From Cephalothrix spiralis (taxonomy: Eukaryota > Nemertea > Palaeonemertea > Archinemertea > Cephalotrichidae): 16,943 nucleotides of DNA. The DNA lies in the NCBI GenBank assembly GCA_032353305.1, contig JAUCNG010388923.1, positions 1 through 16,943 on the forward strand, in the 5' to 3' direction. The notes under the pieces were generated by a model. The model was not told the origin of the DNA and searched no databases. It worked only from the letters and a program-made list of their open reading frames with translations. The translations under genes were made by a program, and so were the position numbers. This document shows, piece by piece, positions 1-8,641 of this stretch. Positions within the stretch are counted from its first letter, which is position 1, and each line of letters begins with the position of its first letter.

Positions 1-286
1 ATTTAGAATATAATGCCAAAAGATGTCTATATTGCAGGTATAGGAAAAGTCTTATCTCTTCCTAATACATCTCTGATTGTATCTATTTGAGCCAGTCATC
101 AGGCGCCCTCAATATTATGATTCTGGCTTTTTCCACTTTACCGATTGGAGCTTTCTTGGGGTTTAATCGATGCTTGAAGTATATTACTGTGATTGTGCTT
201 GAACACGTGGAAGTGCCACATAAAGATTTTGTCTCTATTCATATCACCTAATTTAAACAACAATAGTGATTTGATTAATTTTTCAG
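1..286 (+). other. Intron before the first visible ACTR5 exon
   Basis: No coding block is visible. Positions 84-117 resemble 16435-16466 at the end of the SINE-like element (about 26 of 31 bases, around TATTTGAGCC and GCGCCCTC), so this is probably a fragment of the same repeat family. The last ten bases are a normal acceptor tract. Confidence 0.6.
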
Positions 287-382
287 AAATGTCAGAATTA
301 CTTTTCGAATGTTACAACGTTCCTCAAGTGGCGTATGGAGTAGACTCATTATTTAGCATGTATAACAACACTGACATCCTTG
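287..382 (+). CDS. ACTR5: ACTR5 exon a (actin fold, MSELLFECY segment)
   Basis: The acceptor is TTTTTCAG, ending at 286. The donor is G|GTAAGT at 383. The exon opens with the last two bases of a split codon and ends with the first base of the next, so both flanking introns are phase 1. It encodes [20 protein letters not shown] and then [11 protein letters not shown]. The block MSELLFECY-x-P-VAYG-DSLFS is a hallmark of ARP5 and corresponds to the actin segment before the second phosphate-binding loop. An open frame continues upstream to 193, but that part is intronic because a good acceptor precedes the conserved block. Confidence 0.9.
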
Positions 383-599
383 GTAAGTCTGTGCTATCAA
401 CATTTGCATAATGTATTATTAGGACAATGTTCATTGTCAGGAAGTATTCTTTTTACCCGGTTCATTGGTTCAAACGTCATCCTAGACAAAAACAGAACGT
501 TTTCGGCGCGTCTTCGGCAATCTACTGAACAGGAACACAAAAATTCCGGCAGCTTTCGGAAAAATACGGGATTTGCTGAAACCAAGCGTACATATAAGC

Positions 600-622
600 A
601 AGAATGGATGGAATCCATTCTT
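600..622. repeat. Short perfect hairpin in intron 1
   Basis: AAGAATGGAT pairs exactly with ATCCATTCTT across a three-base loop (600-609 with 613-622), with one further pair outside. It lies in an otherwise featureless stretch of intron 1 (383-812). Confidence 0.55.
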
Positions 623-814
623 GATATAAGCTATAAGTGTAAGATACTTAGGTGTACAGCATGATTGTTGAATCAAGTTCATAACTGTAGCCAATCGCAG
701 CTCAGTTTTCTCGTATGTTTTTTTCTCTAGGTTCAACCAGAGGTATAAAGAAGTGTTCTTATTTTAATGATCATGATTACTCGTGTAATACACTTATAGC
801 TTAGGTATACGACT

Positions 815-894
815 ATACGCCATCTTGATACTCAAGATAGTTGAAGCCTGTCGTAGTCGTAGATTATAACCTTGGGTATCAAGATGGGTATACG
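815..894. repeat. Inverted repeat, about 22-bp arms
   Basis: Around 815-836 the plus strand reads ATACGCCATCTTGATACTC. Around 871-894 is its near reverse complement (CTTGGGTATCAAGATGGG). One mismatch and one indel separate the arms, and the loop is about 35 bases. It is probably a small fold-back repeat in ACTR5 intron 1. Confidence 0.6.
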
Positions 895-1005
895 CTTGCT
901 GAAACCCAAGGAATCGAAAAAAGCGGTTTACATGGGGAAGGAATTTCCCAGTGACGTCACTTTTATGTTCCGGAGTTTGTATATGTATGTACTTTATAAG
1001 AAATA

Positions 1006-1017
1006 GGGGGGGGGGGG
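1006..1017 (+). repeat. Run of twelve G
   Basis: Homopolymer in intron 1. A matching run of twelve C occurs at 4197-4208. Both are likely to vary in length and to be error-prone in sequencing. Confidence 0.9.
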
Positions 1018-1185
1018 TTAGAAATCGACTATTTAGATTTGAAATAGGTCGGGTATCGGAACGGAATGCCGTATTTTTAATTTGAGAGCGGAAGGATGTC
1101 TACAAAATACAATATTTTTAAAGCAATTTGTTGGCTCTCATGATTTTTTTACATCTTGTTATTTTTAAATCGCGAATTCAAATCA

Positions 1186-1821
1186 TACAGAGTGTCCCGA
1201 TATTATGGAAACAATCAGATGACGCCATATTGTGTCTTAATTGTGAATTAACCATATCGCTGCTTGTGATCACTAGAGAGATCATGGTCTTCTCTTTCGA
1301 ATGAAATAAATTTTGATGCAAATCTGTCTAACAACAACTGAGCTACGTAAATTTTCCCAAAGTACCAACAAGTTCATATTCCCCAAATGAACGTCCTTTC
1401 TCGAAAATGTAATCCTCAGAAATGTGATTTTTTATGACTTTTTAAATTCACAATTTTTTTTATTACACTGAAAATATCAAGATTAATTTCAGAGTGATTG
1501 AAAATAGCATTCTCTCGATTCAGTAAGGGATTTAGGGTGGGGAAATCATCTTGTCCCCAAGGCCATTTTCAATTTATCTCTACGTAAAATAAATTTAGAA
1601 GGCGAATCTCAAAATTAAGGAGCACTGCGTAGAGACCAGAGGTTCTTCAAAAGAATCATCGAAGCTCCCTTAGTTATGTTCCGATCTGCACAAAATCTGT
1701 TTTATTCGGGAGAGAATACCATGTTCTCAAACAGGTATTTTTTCAATTATTAAAAATTTTCATAATTAAGTCACAATATGACGTCATCTGGCTGTTTTCA
1801 ATAATATTGGGACACACTGTA
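1186..1821. mobile_element. TA-flanked MITE with long inverted ends (Tc1/mariner-like)
   Basis: The left end reads TA-CAGAGTGTCCCGATATTA from 1186. The right end, on the reverse strand from 1821, reads TA-CAGTGTGTCCCAATATTA. Outer arms match over about 60 bp, and weaker matches continue inward to about 1330 and 1680, so most of the element can fold back. It is bounded on both sides by the dinucleotide TA, as left by Tc1/mariner-type insertion, and the CAGTG-GTCCC ends are of that kind. The inner 632 bp has no transposase frame, so it is non-autonomous. It lies wholly within ACTR5 intron 1. Confidence 0.8.
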
Positions 1822-1891
1822 TATGTGTAAACAATTTATGATAGCGATCTTTCCTTGTATAAATTTTTAATGTTTACATTTTCTTCTTTAG

Positions 1892-2085
1892 AGGATGCAA
1901 GTGGTTTGGTACTATCCTTCGGATACCATTCAACCCACGTGATGCCATATTTAAATGGTAGGTTTGAAGCAAAGAATTCCAAGAGAATAAATGTTGGTGG
2001 ATCCATAATGGACTTCTACATGCAAAGACTGTTACAGTTGAAATATCCAGCGCACACAGCTGCTCTTTTCTTACCTAGAGTTGAG
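1892..2085 (+). CDS. ACTR5: ACTR5 exon b (second phosphate loop region)
   Basis: The acceptor is TTCTTCTTTAG, ending at 1891. The donor is GAG|GTAATC at 2086. The first two bases complete a Glu codon begun in exon a, and the exon ends in phase 0. It encodes [20 protein letters not shown], then a segment with RINVGGS and LLQLKYP. The GYHSTHVMP part stands where actin has its second phosphate-binding loop. RINVGGS followed by a YMQRLLQL helix matches the ARP5 version of the actin helix after that loop. Length, frame and splice phase all fit the neighbouring exons. Confidence 0.92.
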
Positions 2086-2152
2086 GTAATCTAACTATAA
2101 ATTATCTACCCCTATCTCCCCAGTTATAATCTCAGTCGGTAGAGAGACGAAT

Positions 2153-2182
2153 CCGTCTCATCGATACTCCCGTCTCATCGAT
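2153..2182 (+). repeat. Short direct repeat, 17-bp period
   Basis: CCGTCTCATCGAT occurs at 2153-2165 and again at 2170-2182 in ACTR5 intron 2. Just upstream (2128-2142) is CTCAGTCGGTAGAG, which resembles the A box of a tRNA gene, but no B box follows. Confidence 0.6.
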
Positions 2183-2256
2183 CTGGATATCACAGTGTCC
2201 CTAAACATGTATACCGCTTAACTGAACACTTTTTGAGATGTGCGCATGTGCGGTCT

Positions 2257-2499
2257 AGTTTAAAGGTTGCGCATGCGCAAATCGGGAAATTACACCGGAT
2301 TCCAGAACAACAGTTTTCTATTTTTCTGTTATACATTTATGTGACGTAACATCGGCCTTAACATCATCCTTATTAATTTGTTAATAACTCTGAAACGGCT
2401 AATTTTACGGCGTGTAAATCTATCTTACAGATAGAAACATGCCGTTGATGATCTGGTAGTGTAATTTTTCCGATTTGAGCATGCGCAACCCTAAAACTG
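2257..2499. mobile_element. Small MITE-like element with about 55-bp inverted arms
   Basis: The left arm, 2257-2312, contains GGTTGCGCATGCGCAAATCG. The right arm, 2445-2499, is its inverted partner with TTTGAGCATGCGCAACC. Both arms continue through a matching TTACAC segment. The middle holds a smaller hairpin (TCTATC with GATAGA, near 2430). No coding frame is present and no clear target duplication could be fixed. The rest of intron 2 (2500-3219) is AT-rich with no feature seen. Confidence 0.65.
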
Positions 2500-3219
2500 T
2501 ATGGTTAGAGTCTTTTAATGAATTATATGCATTGTTTTATTGTAAAGCAATGATATTTTGGTCTTAGCGAAGGAAAGTTATAAAATACGCTCATATTATC
2601 ATAAAATTTCATAAATTGCTAGAAAATCTCTTAAAATGTTAAAAATCTTCTAAAATCTCCTTTCGAGAGAAATCCCGCGATGTGACGTCATAAAGAGAAA
2701 ACCAATAACTCAATGCATAATTGAGGGATTCAAATTAATTTAAAATGTATACACATATTACTATCCAAACACACATACACTAAGTTACTTCCTCTATAGC
2801 TGAATCAACTTGAATGATTCTTGAATAAAATATGCAAAAACATATGTGGCAACTAATCCACTATTGTTGATGACATTTCTATTGATCTAGTGTTATGTAC
2901 CCACTCACCGTCACTACCCATATCAATTGGTTCAATAGTCATCCTAAGAGTCAACCTCGAAGACATCTAGCTATATATCACTGTTGATAATCCAAATTTA
3001 TTTTGTCCAAATTTTTTATTATGCATGAATGAAAATAAAATATATTATCCTGGACGTAAGGAATTCGGCGCGTTTTCCATAATTCCGGCAATATTCGTAT
3101 TTTGTCAACTTATTAATTTATTGAACTCAAAATGAAACTATTTTTACTAATGACAAACTTATTGAAGCTACTGCTAAATTCGTATTTTATTGTGAATAAT
3201 TTTTATTTATTATTTATAG

Positions 3220-3336
3220 GAATTTATCAAAGACCATTGTTATGTTCCTCCTAATTATTTTGATGAGCTTGACCTATGGGCAACATTAGAATACTACGAA
3301 GATAACGTTCATAAAATTCAACTTCCATTTTCAAAC
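3220..3336 (+). CDS. ACTR5: ACTR5 exon c (ends in EDNVHKIQLPFSN)
   Basis: The acceptor is ATTTATAG, ending at 3219. The donor is AAC|GTAAGT at 3337, a near-perfect consensus. The exon is 39 whole codons (phase 0 at both ends), running from EFIKDHCYVPPNY to YYEDNVHKIQLPFSN. The order Glu-Phe-Ile-Lys, a tyrosine-rich stretch, then NVHKIQLPF matches the ARP5 region just before its large insertion. The intron that follows is by far the largest in the window and contains other genes. Confidence 0.92.
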
Positions 3337-4089
3337 GTAAGTAAAATCATTTTCCGCATAACTTACTTTTTTCTTTCTTAAAACCCTCTTGAGCTCATGG
3401 TTGCACGAGTGCAACGATGGCATCAGACCGCAATTGAATTTAGTACACGATACCTATATAGTACCCATTAAATTTTTAACACGAAAAATCAATTCAATGG
3501 GTCTGCCACTAATATTTTTTTGTAGGGCAAGTCTTTGGCTTCCTAAAAATCATAAAATCATTATGCCCTTCTTAGTTGTTTTGAGAAAAAGCTCCTTAAA
3601 AAAATTATGTTGATTTTCTTGTACTTTTTCGGCAGAAATCGCGAATCAAGACGGGTTTTCCCACGAATGACGTCACTCCTCTGGTTTTACGACACTTCGT
3701 ACAAATTTCGGTCACAAAGTAACATAATAATCTATTAATTGGATAATATATTCTTATTTTATCTATTCAACAACATATATAACTAGATATGAATTAGTGG
3801 TCTGAGGCCACGATGGTTTTCGACACACCTTGAAATTCACTGCGGTAGACGCTATCCGTTAAAAATCAGTGTATAGCACTGGAGTATCAAACTAGGTATA
3901 TACGATATTACTCGGAAAAAACGGTGTTTCAGAAGTTTATCTTTTCTCCATTATCAATTGAAAATTTGTAACATGAACGCCCTTATTCTCGTTTGAAATT
4001 TGAAATAATTTTAGGCGCCTCTAGTGGCGATATTATGATTAATGGGTACATTTTACTCCAGAGAATAAACCTTATAAGGTATCTATCCT
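3337..4089 (+). other. First part of ACTR5 intron 3, nothing coding seen
   Basis: The stretch starts with the strong donor GTAAGT. An open frame at 3389-3613 is low in complexity and has no recognisable domain, so I treat it as chance. A TGACGTCA word lies at 3668-3675. The sequence GGCGCCTCTAGTGGCGATAT near 4014-4034 resembles part of the repeat tail at 84-117 only loosely. Confidence 0.5.
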
Positions 4090-4861
4090 GCACACTTTCA
4101 AATACGTTTTGTATCGAGTGAATACAAGTTGAAACAGATGTCTCAGGTAAAACAGGGGCAAATATCTGTCATAATGACAAGAGCCCTTTCATATAACCCC
4201 CCCCCCCCTTATCGCCGTTAATATACATGTATACTAAGGACCATATAAGTATAATTTTAATTTTTAGGAAATGTCCTCAACTTTTCAAAAATGTAACTTG
4301 TTTCTTGATCATGCAGAGGATAAGCAAGATAAACGTGTTTGTTTATTTAATTTTTCTAAATGTAAAAATGAATTGATAGCACAAACTAAAAGCTATAATC
4401 TTTAAAAATATAAACCTTTATATACATTATCTAAATAAGCATATTTTTCTTTTTGATATTCCAATTAAATATATAAATCATTATTTTGTAACGGCATTCG
4501 TGTCAAAAATGTTAAAGAATAAAAAGAGTTACAAAATCACCTTTTTCCTCATTCCGATATCTCTACGTTTAATCTGAATACCCCACTGTACTCATCTATT
4601 GTAGATGGATACATGCGTTAAGTATTCAGATAGCGGAGGGATCAGAATGCTTTTTCATATATTAAAAAATTGGAATATCAAAAAGAAAAAACATTATCTA
4701 ATGTATTTATCTATCAGAATTAAGGTTGGTCTTGCTTATCCTTTGCGTGATCAAGTAACAAGTTACTTTTTTGAAAAGTAGAGGAAATTTTCTAGATGGA
4801 AATGTATACTTTTATGGGCCTTTCTATATATTTAAGGTGATAACAGGTATTTGAAAGTGCC
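4090..4861. mobile_element. Fold-back element with nested inverted arms
   Basis: Several segments pair in order around a centre near 4600. 4091-4105 pairs with 4848-4860 (CACTTTCAAATAC). 4261-4330 pairs with 4730-4795, sharing CTTTTCAAAA, AACTTG, TTGATCA and GGATAAGCAAGA. 4443-4475 pairs with 4657-4690, sharing TTTCTTTTTGATATTCCAAT. 4552-4584 pairs with 4620-4649. The left side has extra sequence of about 100 bp including a run of twelve C. No protein is encoded. It looks like an aged long-palindrome transposon, just downstream of the ZNF-A 3' end. Confidence 0.72.
4197..4208 (+). repeat. Run of twelve C
   Basis: Homopolymer inside the left half of the fold-back element at 4090-4861. Confidence 0.9.
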
Positions 4862-4955
4862 AATGTCAGGGAAAAGACATTAAGAAAACCAAGTTCAACA
4901 AACGAATGTCAAACATGCAAATGAATGAAAAACGAGGAAAATGCAGACTTTCGTA

Positions 4956-4961
4956 TTTAAT
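4956..4961 (-). promoter_or_regulatory. Possible polyadenylation signal of ZNF-A
   Basis: ATTAAA on the minus strand lies about 90 bp after the ZNF-A stop. The same hexamer in the same shared context occurs at 8636-8641 downstream of ZNF-B. Its conservation between the arms is suggestive, not proof. Confidence 0.35.
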
Positions 4962-5050
4962 TTTTGCAATGTAATTAGTATATTTATCGAACAGATTTTG
5001 AATCAGATTAAGAGCAAAAATTATTCAGGTATCGTGACTTAAGTCAGAAC

Positions 5051-5695
5051 TTACATACAAAACTCATGTTTACTTTGCACATGTTGCTTTAGAGACTGAG
5101 CTATGGATAATTTAGCGTCACATATCTTGCATCCAAATAAACGTTTTCCCTCATGTGTACCTTGCACATGCTGCTTTAGATGTCCAGCTAGGGAAAATTT
5201 AGAGTCACATATCTTGCATGCAAAGGGACGTTTTCCCTCGTGTATACTTTGCACGTGTTGCTTTAGAGACCCAGCTTGTGTAAATTTATCTTCACATATC
5301 TTGCATGCAAAGGGACGTTTTCCCTCATGTACACTTTGCACGTGTTGCTTTAGACTTCCTTTTTGGGAAAATTTAGCGTCACATATCTTGCATTCAAAAG
5401 GACGTGTTATTTCGTGTATACTTTGCAGATGCCGATTTAGATGTCCAGCTCGGCGAAATTTAGAGTCACATATCTTGCATGCAAAGGGACGTTTTCCCTC
5501 ATGTATACTTTGCACATGTCTCTTAAGGTTTCTAGATTCGGGAAATTTATCGTCACATATCTTGCATTCAAAGGGACGTTTTTCCTCATGTATACTTTGC
5601 ACATGCCGCTTTAGATGTCCAGCTTCGTGAAATTTATAGTCACATATCTTGCATACAAAGGGACGTTTTCCCTCGTGTATACTTTGCACATGCAT
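5051..5695 (-). pseudogene. ZNF-A, C-terminal part after the frameshift: fingers 9-16
   Basis: This continues the same gene in another frame. Finger 9 (ACNICEAKFTQAGSLKMH) is readable in this frame just upstream of the Met at 5695, so that Met is not a real start. Seven more full fingers follow, ending QSKHEFCM and a stop at 5051. Helices here include E-G-H-R, E-R-N-R and R-G-H-R. All Cys and His ligands are present, which is unusual for an old pseudogene. That suggests a recent break, a sequencing error in a repetitive stretch, or a real allele difference. With the 23 extra bases set aside, the locus would have 16 fingers in one exon. Confidence 0.7.
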
Positions 5696-5697
5696 CT

Positions 5698-6492
5698 TTA
5701 GAGACCCAGCTTGGGTAAATTTAGCTTCACATATATTGCATGCAAAGCCTGGACGTTTTCCCTCATGTAGGGACGTTTACACTCATGTATACTTTGCACA
5801 TGTTGCTTTAGAGACTGAGCTGTGGATAATTTAGCGTCACATATCTTGCATCCAAATGAACGTTTTCCCTCATGTATACTTTGCACATGCCGCTTTAGAG
5901 ACCCAGCTAGGGAAAATGTAGCGTCACATATCTTACATCCAAATGAACGCTTTCCTTCGTGTATACTTTGCACATGCATCTTTAGAGACCCAGCTTGGGT
6001 AAATTTAGCTTCACATATATTGCATGCAAAGGGACGTTTTCCCTCATGTATGATTTGCACATGCTGCTTTAGATTTGAATGTTGGGAAAATTTAGCGTCA
6101 CATATCTCGCACCGAAAGGGACGTTTACACTCATGTATACTTTGCACATGTTGCTTTAGAGACTGAGCTGTGGATAATTTAGCGTCACATATCTTGCATC
6201 CAAATGAACGTTTTCCCTCATGTATACTTTGCACATGCCGCTTTAGAGACCCAGCTAGGGAAAATGTAGCGTCACATATCTTACATCCAAATGAACGCTT
6301 TCCTTCGTGAATGCTTTGCACATGCCGCTTTAGTGTCTCAGATTGGGAAAATCTAGAGTCACATAGTTTACATCCAAATGGACGCTTTCCTTCGTGAATG
6401 CTTTGTACATGTCTCTGAAGATTAGTAGCCAAGGCAAATTTAGAGTCACAAATGCTACAGCAAAATGAACGTTTTTCTTTGTTCGAAGTCAT
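5698..6492 (-). CDS. ZNF-A, N-terminal part: C2H2 zinc-finger protein, fingers 1-8
   Basis: Likely a nuclear DNA-binding protein, though the target is unknown. It starts MTSNKEKRSF at 6492 with no KRAB, BTB or SCAN domain and goes straight into eight C2H2 fingers of the form C-x2-C-x12-H-x4-H, 29 residues each, joined by EGKRPF or EGKRSF linkers in place of the usual TGEKPY. Helix residues -1/2/3/6 differ between fingers, for example L-T-N-R in finger 1, Q-E-T-R in finger 2 and Q-S-N-Q in finger 5. Fingers 3-4 and 7-8 are the same pair, a recent internal duplication. After the linker of finger 8 the frame breaks: a 23-bp insertion at 5748-5770 repeats part of the linker, so this frame ends in 22 unrelated residues. 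Its divergent partner is ZNF-B. It may still make an eight-finger protein, or it may be a pseudogene. Confidence 0.8.
   Translation of the reverse strand: MTSNKEKRSFCCSICDSKFALATNLQRHVQSIHEGKRPFGCKLCDSRFSQSETLKRHVQSIHEGKRSFGCKICDATFSLAGSLKRHVQSIHEGKRSFGCKICDAKLSTAQSLKQHVQSIHECKRPFRCEICDAKFSQHSNLKQHVQIIHEGKRPFACNICEAKFTQAGSLKMHVQSIHEGKRSFGCKICDATFSLAGSLKRHVQSIHEGKRSFGCKICDAKLSTAQSLKQHVQSIHECKRPYMRENVQALHAIYVKLNLPKLGL
5748..5770 (-). other. 23-bp linker duplication that shifts the ZNF-A frame
   Basis: Between TGCAAAG and GGACGTTTACACTC lie 23 extra bases that include a second GGACGTTTTCCCTCATGTA, the plus-strand form of the finger linker. As 23 is not a multiple of three, the frame changes exactly here. 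Confidence 0.85.
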
Positions 6493-7238
6493 TGCTACTT
6501 TAAATTTTTAAAAATTATAAGATACACTGTCGACAATAACGTTCCTGAGTACCGGTAAATAAAATAGACACTTGCTTGAATATCCGTTAGCGCAATAGTA
6601 CACAAATCTTTGTGTTGTTTCTTTTCTTATGTTTTACAATGTTTTATATCCATATATGCCGGGTAAAACCAAGTAATTCTCTCAAAATAAAAGTGTACGC
6701 TTTCTGTTGCTTACACGTTTAAAACAGTTATGTTTCAAGGTCTCTTAATTGGCAGAATTTTCAGTTGGCACTTGGCATTATTTCGAGTTAATACAAACTG
6801 TTTCTGGTGAGTGGTGATACAAAAGAAATTAGCAATTCAATATTTTCAATTCAATATTCACATGCCATAACAGTGAGTATTTTACACCTTCATGATAGCT
6901 CATGGCATGCAGGTGGCCAAATATTATGAATACAACGAAAACAGATAATAGTTTGTAATTCTGCTACATAACTATATATTTTCATCGCGTAAACAACAGA
7001 AAGCACTGAGTGCATATAAATCATTGTGGATAATCAAATCATATTTATAAAGGAAAACAAACAGCATAAGAATTTGTGTACTATACATGTTGAAATATTA
7101 TAACGCTAACGATATTCAAGCAAGTATCTATTTTGTGTTTATTCAGGAATGTTAAATACGCCAATTGCCAACATTATACAAGTGTAATTTGAATTTTTTT
7201 TAAAGTGTTTTTATATTTGTGAAATTTAAAATCAGGCA
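6493..7238. promoter_or_regulatory. Divergent promoter region between ZNF-A and ZNF-B
   Basis: These 746 bp separate the two start codons. Their outer thirds are mirror copies, so each gene carries the same upstream sequence. The unmatched centre contains a small hairpin (ATGCCAT near 6863 with ATGGCAT near 6901) and AT-rich sequence. No certain TATA box or start site can be named. A bidirectional or duplicated promoter is an inference from layout. Confidence 0.45.
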
Positions 7239-8039
7239 ATGACTTCGAACAAAGAAAATCGTTCATTTAACTGTAGCAGTTGTGACTCTAAATTTTCCAT
7301 GGCTCATCACCTTATGAGACATGTGCAAAGTATACACGAGGGAAAACGTCCATTTGGATGCAAGCTATGTGATGCTAAATTTTCCATGGCTTTATCTCTA
7401 AAGCGGCATGTACAAAGTAAACATGAGGGAAAAGGTTCCGTTGGATGCAAGATATTCGACGCTAAACTTTCAGAATCTGGAAACCAAAATGTGCAAAGTA
7501 TACACGAGAAAAAACGTCCCTTTCGTTGTAAGCTGTGTGATGCTAAATTTTCCATGGCTTTATCTCTAAAGCGGCATGTACAAAGTAAACATGAGGAAAA
7601 AGGTTCATTTGGATGCAAGACATTCCACGCTAAAATTTCAGAATCTGGAAACCAACATGTGCAAAGTATACACGAGAGAAAAAGTCCGTTTGAATGCAAG
7701 CTATGTGATGCTAAATTTTCCATGGCTTTATCTCTAAAGCGGCATGTAAAATGTAAACATGAGGGAAAAGGTTCCTTTGGTGCATGCAAGACATTCGACG
7801 CTAAATTTACCGAATCTGAAAACCAACATGTGCAAAGTATACACGAGAGAAAACGTCCATTTGAATGCAAGATATGTGATGCTAAATTCTTTATGGCTTT
7901 ATCGCTTAAGCGGCATGTGCAAAGTATACACGAGAATAAACTTTCCTTTGAATGCAAGCTATGCGATGCTAAATTCTTCATGTCTTCATCTCATAAGCGG
8001 CATGTCCATAGTGTACACGAGGAAAAAACATCCCTTTGA
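7239..8039 (+). CDS. ZNF-B: C2H2 zinc-finger protein, nine fingers, three degenerate
   Basis: A predicted single-exon nuclear protein of 266 residues with the same MTSNKE start as ZNF-A. Fingers 1, 2, 4, 6, 8 and 9 keep the C-x2-C-x12-H-x4-H ligands. Fingers 2, 4, 6 and 8 share the helix MALSLKRH almost exactly. Fingers 3, 5 and 7 are degenerate in the same way: the second Cys is Phe (CKIF or CKTF), and two residues are missing from the helix, leaving ESGN-QH or similar; finger 3 also lost its first His. A two-finger unit of 168 bp (starts near 7359, 7527 and 7695, then 7866 after 3 extra bases) explains this. The frame ends at 8037-8039 after a one-base gain in an A run (8023-8028), next to an inserted hairpin element, so the original protein was longer. 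It could bind DNA through separated fingers, or be decaying. Confidence 0.78.
   Translation: MTSNKENRSFNCSSCDSKFSMAHHLMRHVQSIHEGKRPFGCKLCDAKFSMALSLKRHVQSKHEGKGSVGCKIFDAKLSESGNQNVQSIHEKKRPFRCKLCDAKFSMALSLKRHVQSKHEEKGSFGCKTFHAKISESGNQHVQSIHERKSPFECKLCDAKFSMALSLKRHVKCKHEGKGSFGACKTFDAKFTESENQHVQSIHERKRPFECKICDAKFFMALSLKRHVQSIHENKLSFECKLCDAKFFMSSSHKRHVHSVHEEKTSL
7359..7865 (+). repeat. Tandem two-finger repeat, 168-171 bp, three copies
   Basis: Each copy encodes one intact finger followed by one degenerate finger. The spacing of the TG of the first Cys codon is 168, 168 and 171 bp; the third unit has one extra codon. Confidence 0.85.
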
Positions 8040-8040
8040 A

Positions 8041-8168
8041 TGATGCATAAAATCCACAATAAGTCCAATTTAGAAAATTTAAGAAGAAAAAAAACCGAAG
8101 AATTTTCAACTGCCGTTTCGGATTTATTAACTAAAATCCATTTTCACTTTTGTGGATTTTATGCATCA
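8041..8168. mobile_element. 128-bp element with perfect 19-bp inverted ends, inserted at ZNF-B end
   Basis: TGATGCATAAAATCCACAA at 8041-8059 is exactly inverted at 8150-8168. It interrupts a finger at the sequence for Pro-Phe-Glu. A 13-base direct repeat (ATCCCTTTGAATG) occurs at 8030-8042 and 8205-8217, overlapping the left end by two bases. The inserted unit may therefore be about 175 bp, with a 36-base tail that holds a small AACAC/GTGTT hairpin. Family unknown. Confidence 0.75.
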
Positions 8169-8204
8169 TTATCGCAACACGGATTATTGTGTTCTTCTTC
8201 ATTA

Positions 8205-8560
8205 ATCCCTTTGAATGTAAGATATGACTCTTTTAAGTTTTCCAAGCTATAAATCTTTTAAAGCAACGTGAGAAAATAGTTCAGGATAAAATAAAACGAG
8301 AATTAGGAAGATCATTATAGGAAGTAATTATGAGACTCAAGATTCTCTGGCTTGTAATCTTAAGCGGACTTGGTATTCGATTCACAAAATTGAAATTGTT
8401 CCGAAGCGAAGTGATACTACTTTTCCCAAACTACATGTATAAATCTCGTGAGCAATGAAACCACTAGTTCCATTAAGAAAAACGCGGGTTGAGTAATTGG
8501 TACTCATATGACAATACGCCTTCGGATTACTTTTTAAATTACAGTTCAGCTAATCACAGT
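8205..8560 (+). pseudogene. Decayed 3' end of ZNF-B after the insertion
   Basis: After the direct repeat, the words Pro-Phe-Glu-Cys-Lys-Ile can be read, followed by remnants of DS-x-KFSK with small shifts. This is the start of a tenth finger. From about 8260 no finger is readable. The match to the ZNF-A 3' flank resumes near 8560. Confidence 0.55.
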
Positions 8561-8635
8561 GACTTTTGATACCTGAATAATTTGTTTTTTCAATCTGATT
8601 CTGAATCTGTTTGGTAAATTATGACGAAAGTTAAA

Positions 8636-8641
8636 ATTAAA
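8636..8641 (+). promoter_or_regulatory. Possible polyadenylation signal of ZNF-B
   Basis: ATTAAA in the shared 3' flank, mirrored at 4956-4961. Confidence 0.3.

Noticed and set aside
380-736. Overlapping open frames on both strands in intron 1
   Set aside because: No domain, no splice support, and they start within or just after an ACTR5 exon end.
1855-1891. Upstream Met of the frame before exon b
   Set aside because: Those bases are the polypyrimidine tract and acceptor of intron 1; exon a supplies the preceding residues.
2128-2190. tRNA or SINE head at CTCAGTCGGTAGAG
   Set aside because: Only an A-box-like word; no B box at a fitting distance.
5103-6166. Plus-strand open frames opposite ZNF-A, Cys-rich and repetitive
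   Set aside because: They are the complement of the finger repeats; the periodic Cys pattern is a by-product of the 87-bp unit.
5051-6492. CRISPR-like regular repeats
   Set aside because: The regular 87-bp period is coding (zinc fingers), there are no unique spacers, and the DNA is eukaryotic.
7307-7981. Minus-strand open frame opposite ZNF-B
   Set aside because: Same cause: a mirror of the finger-coding repeat, with no independent start or domain.
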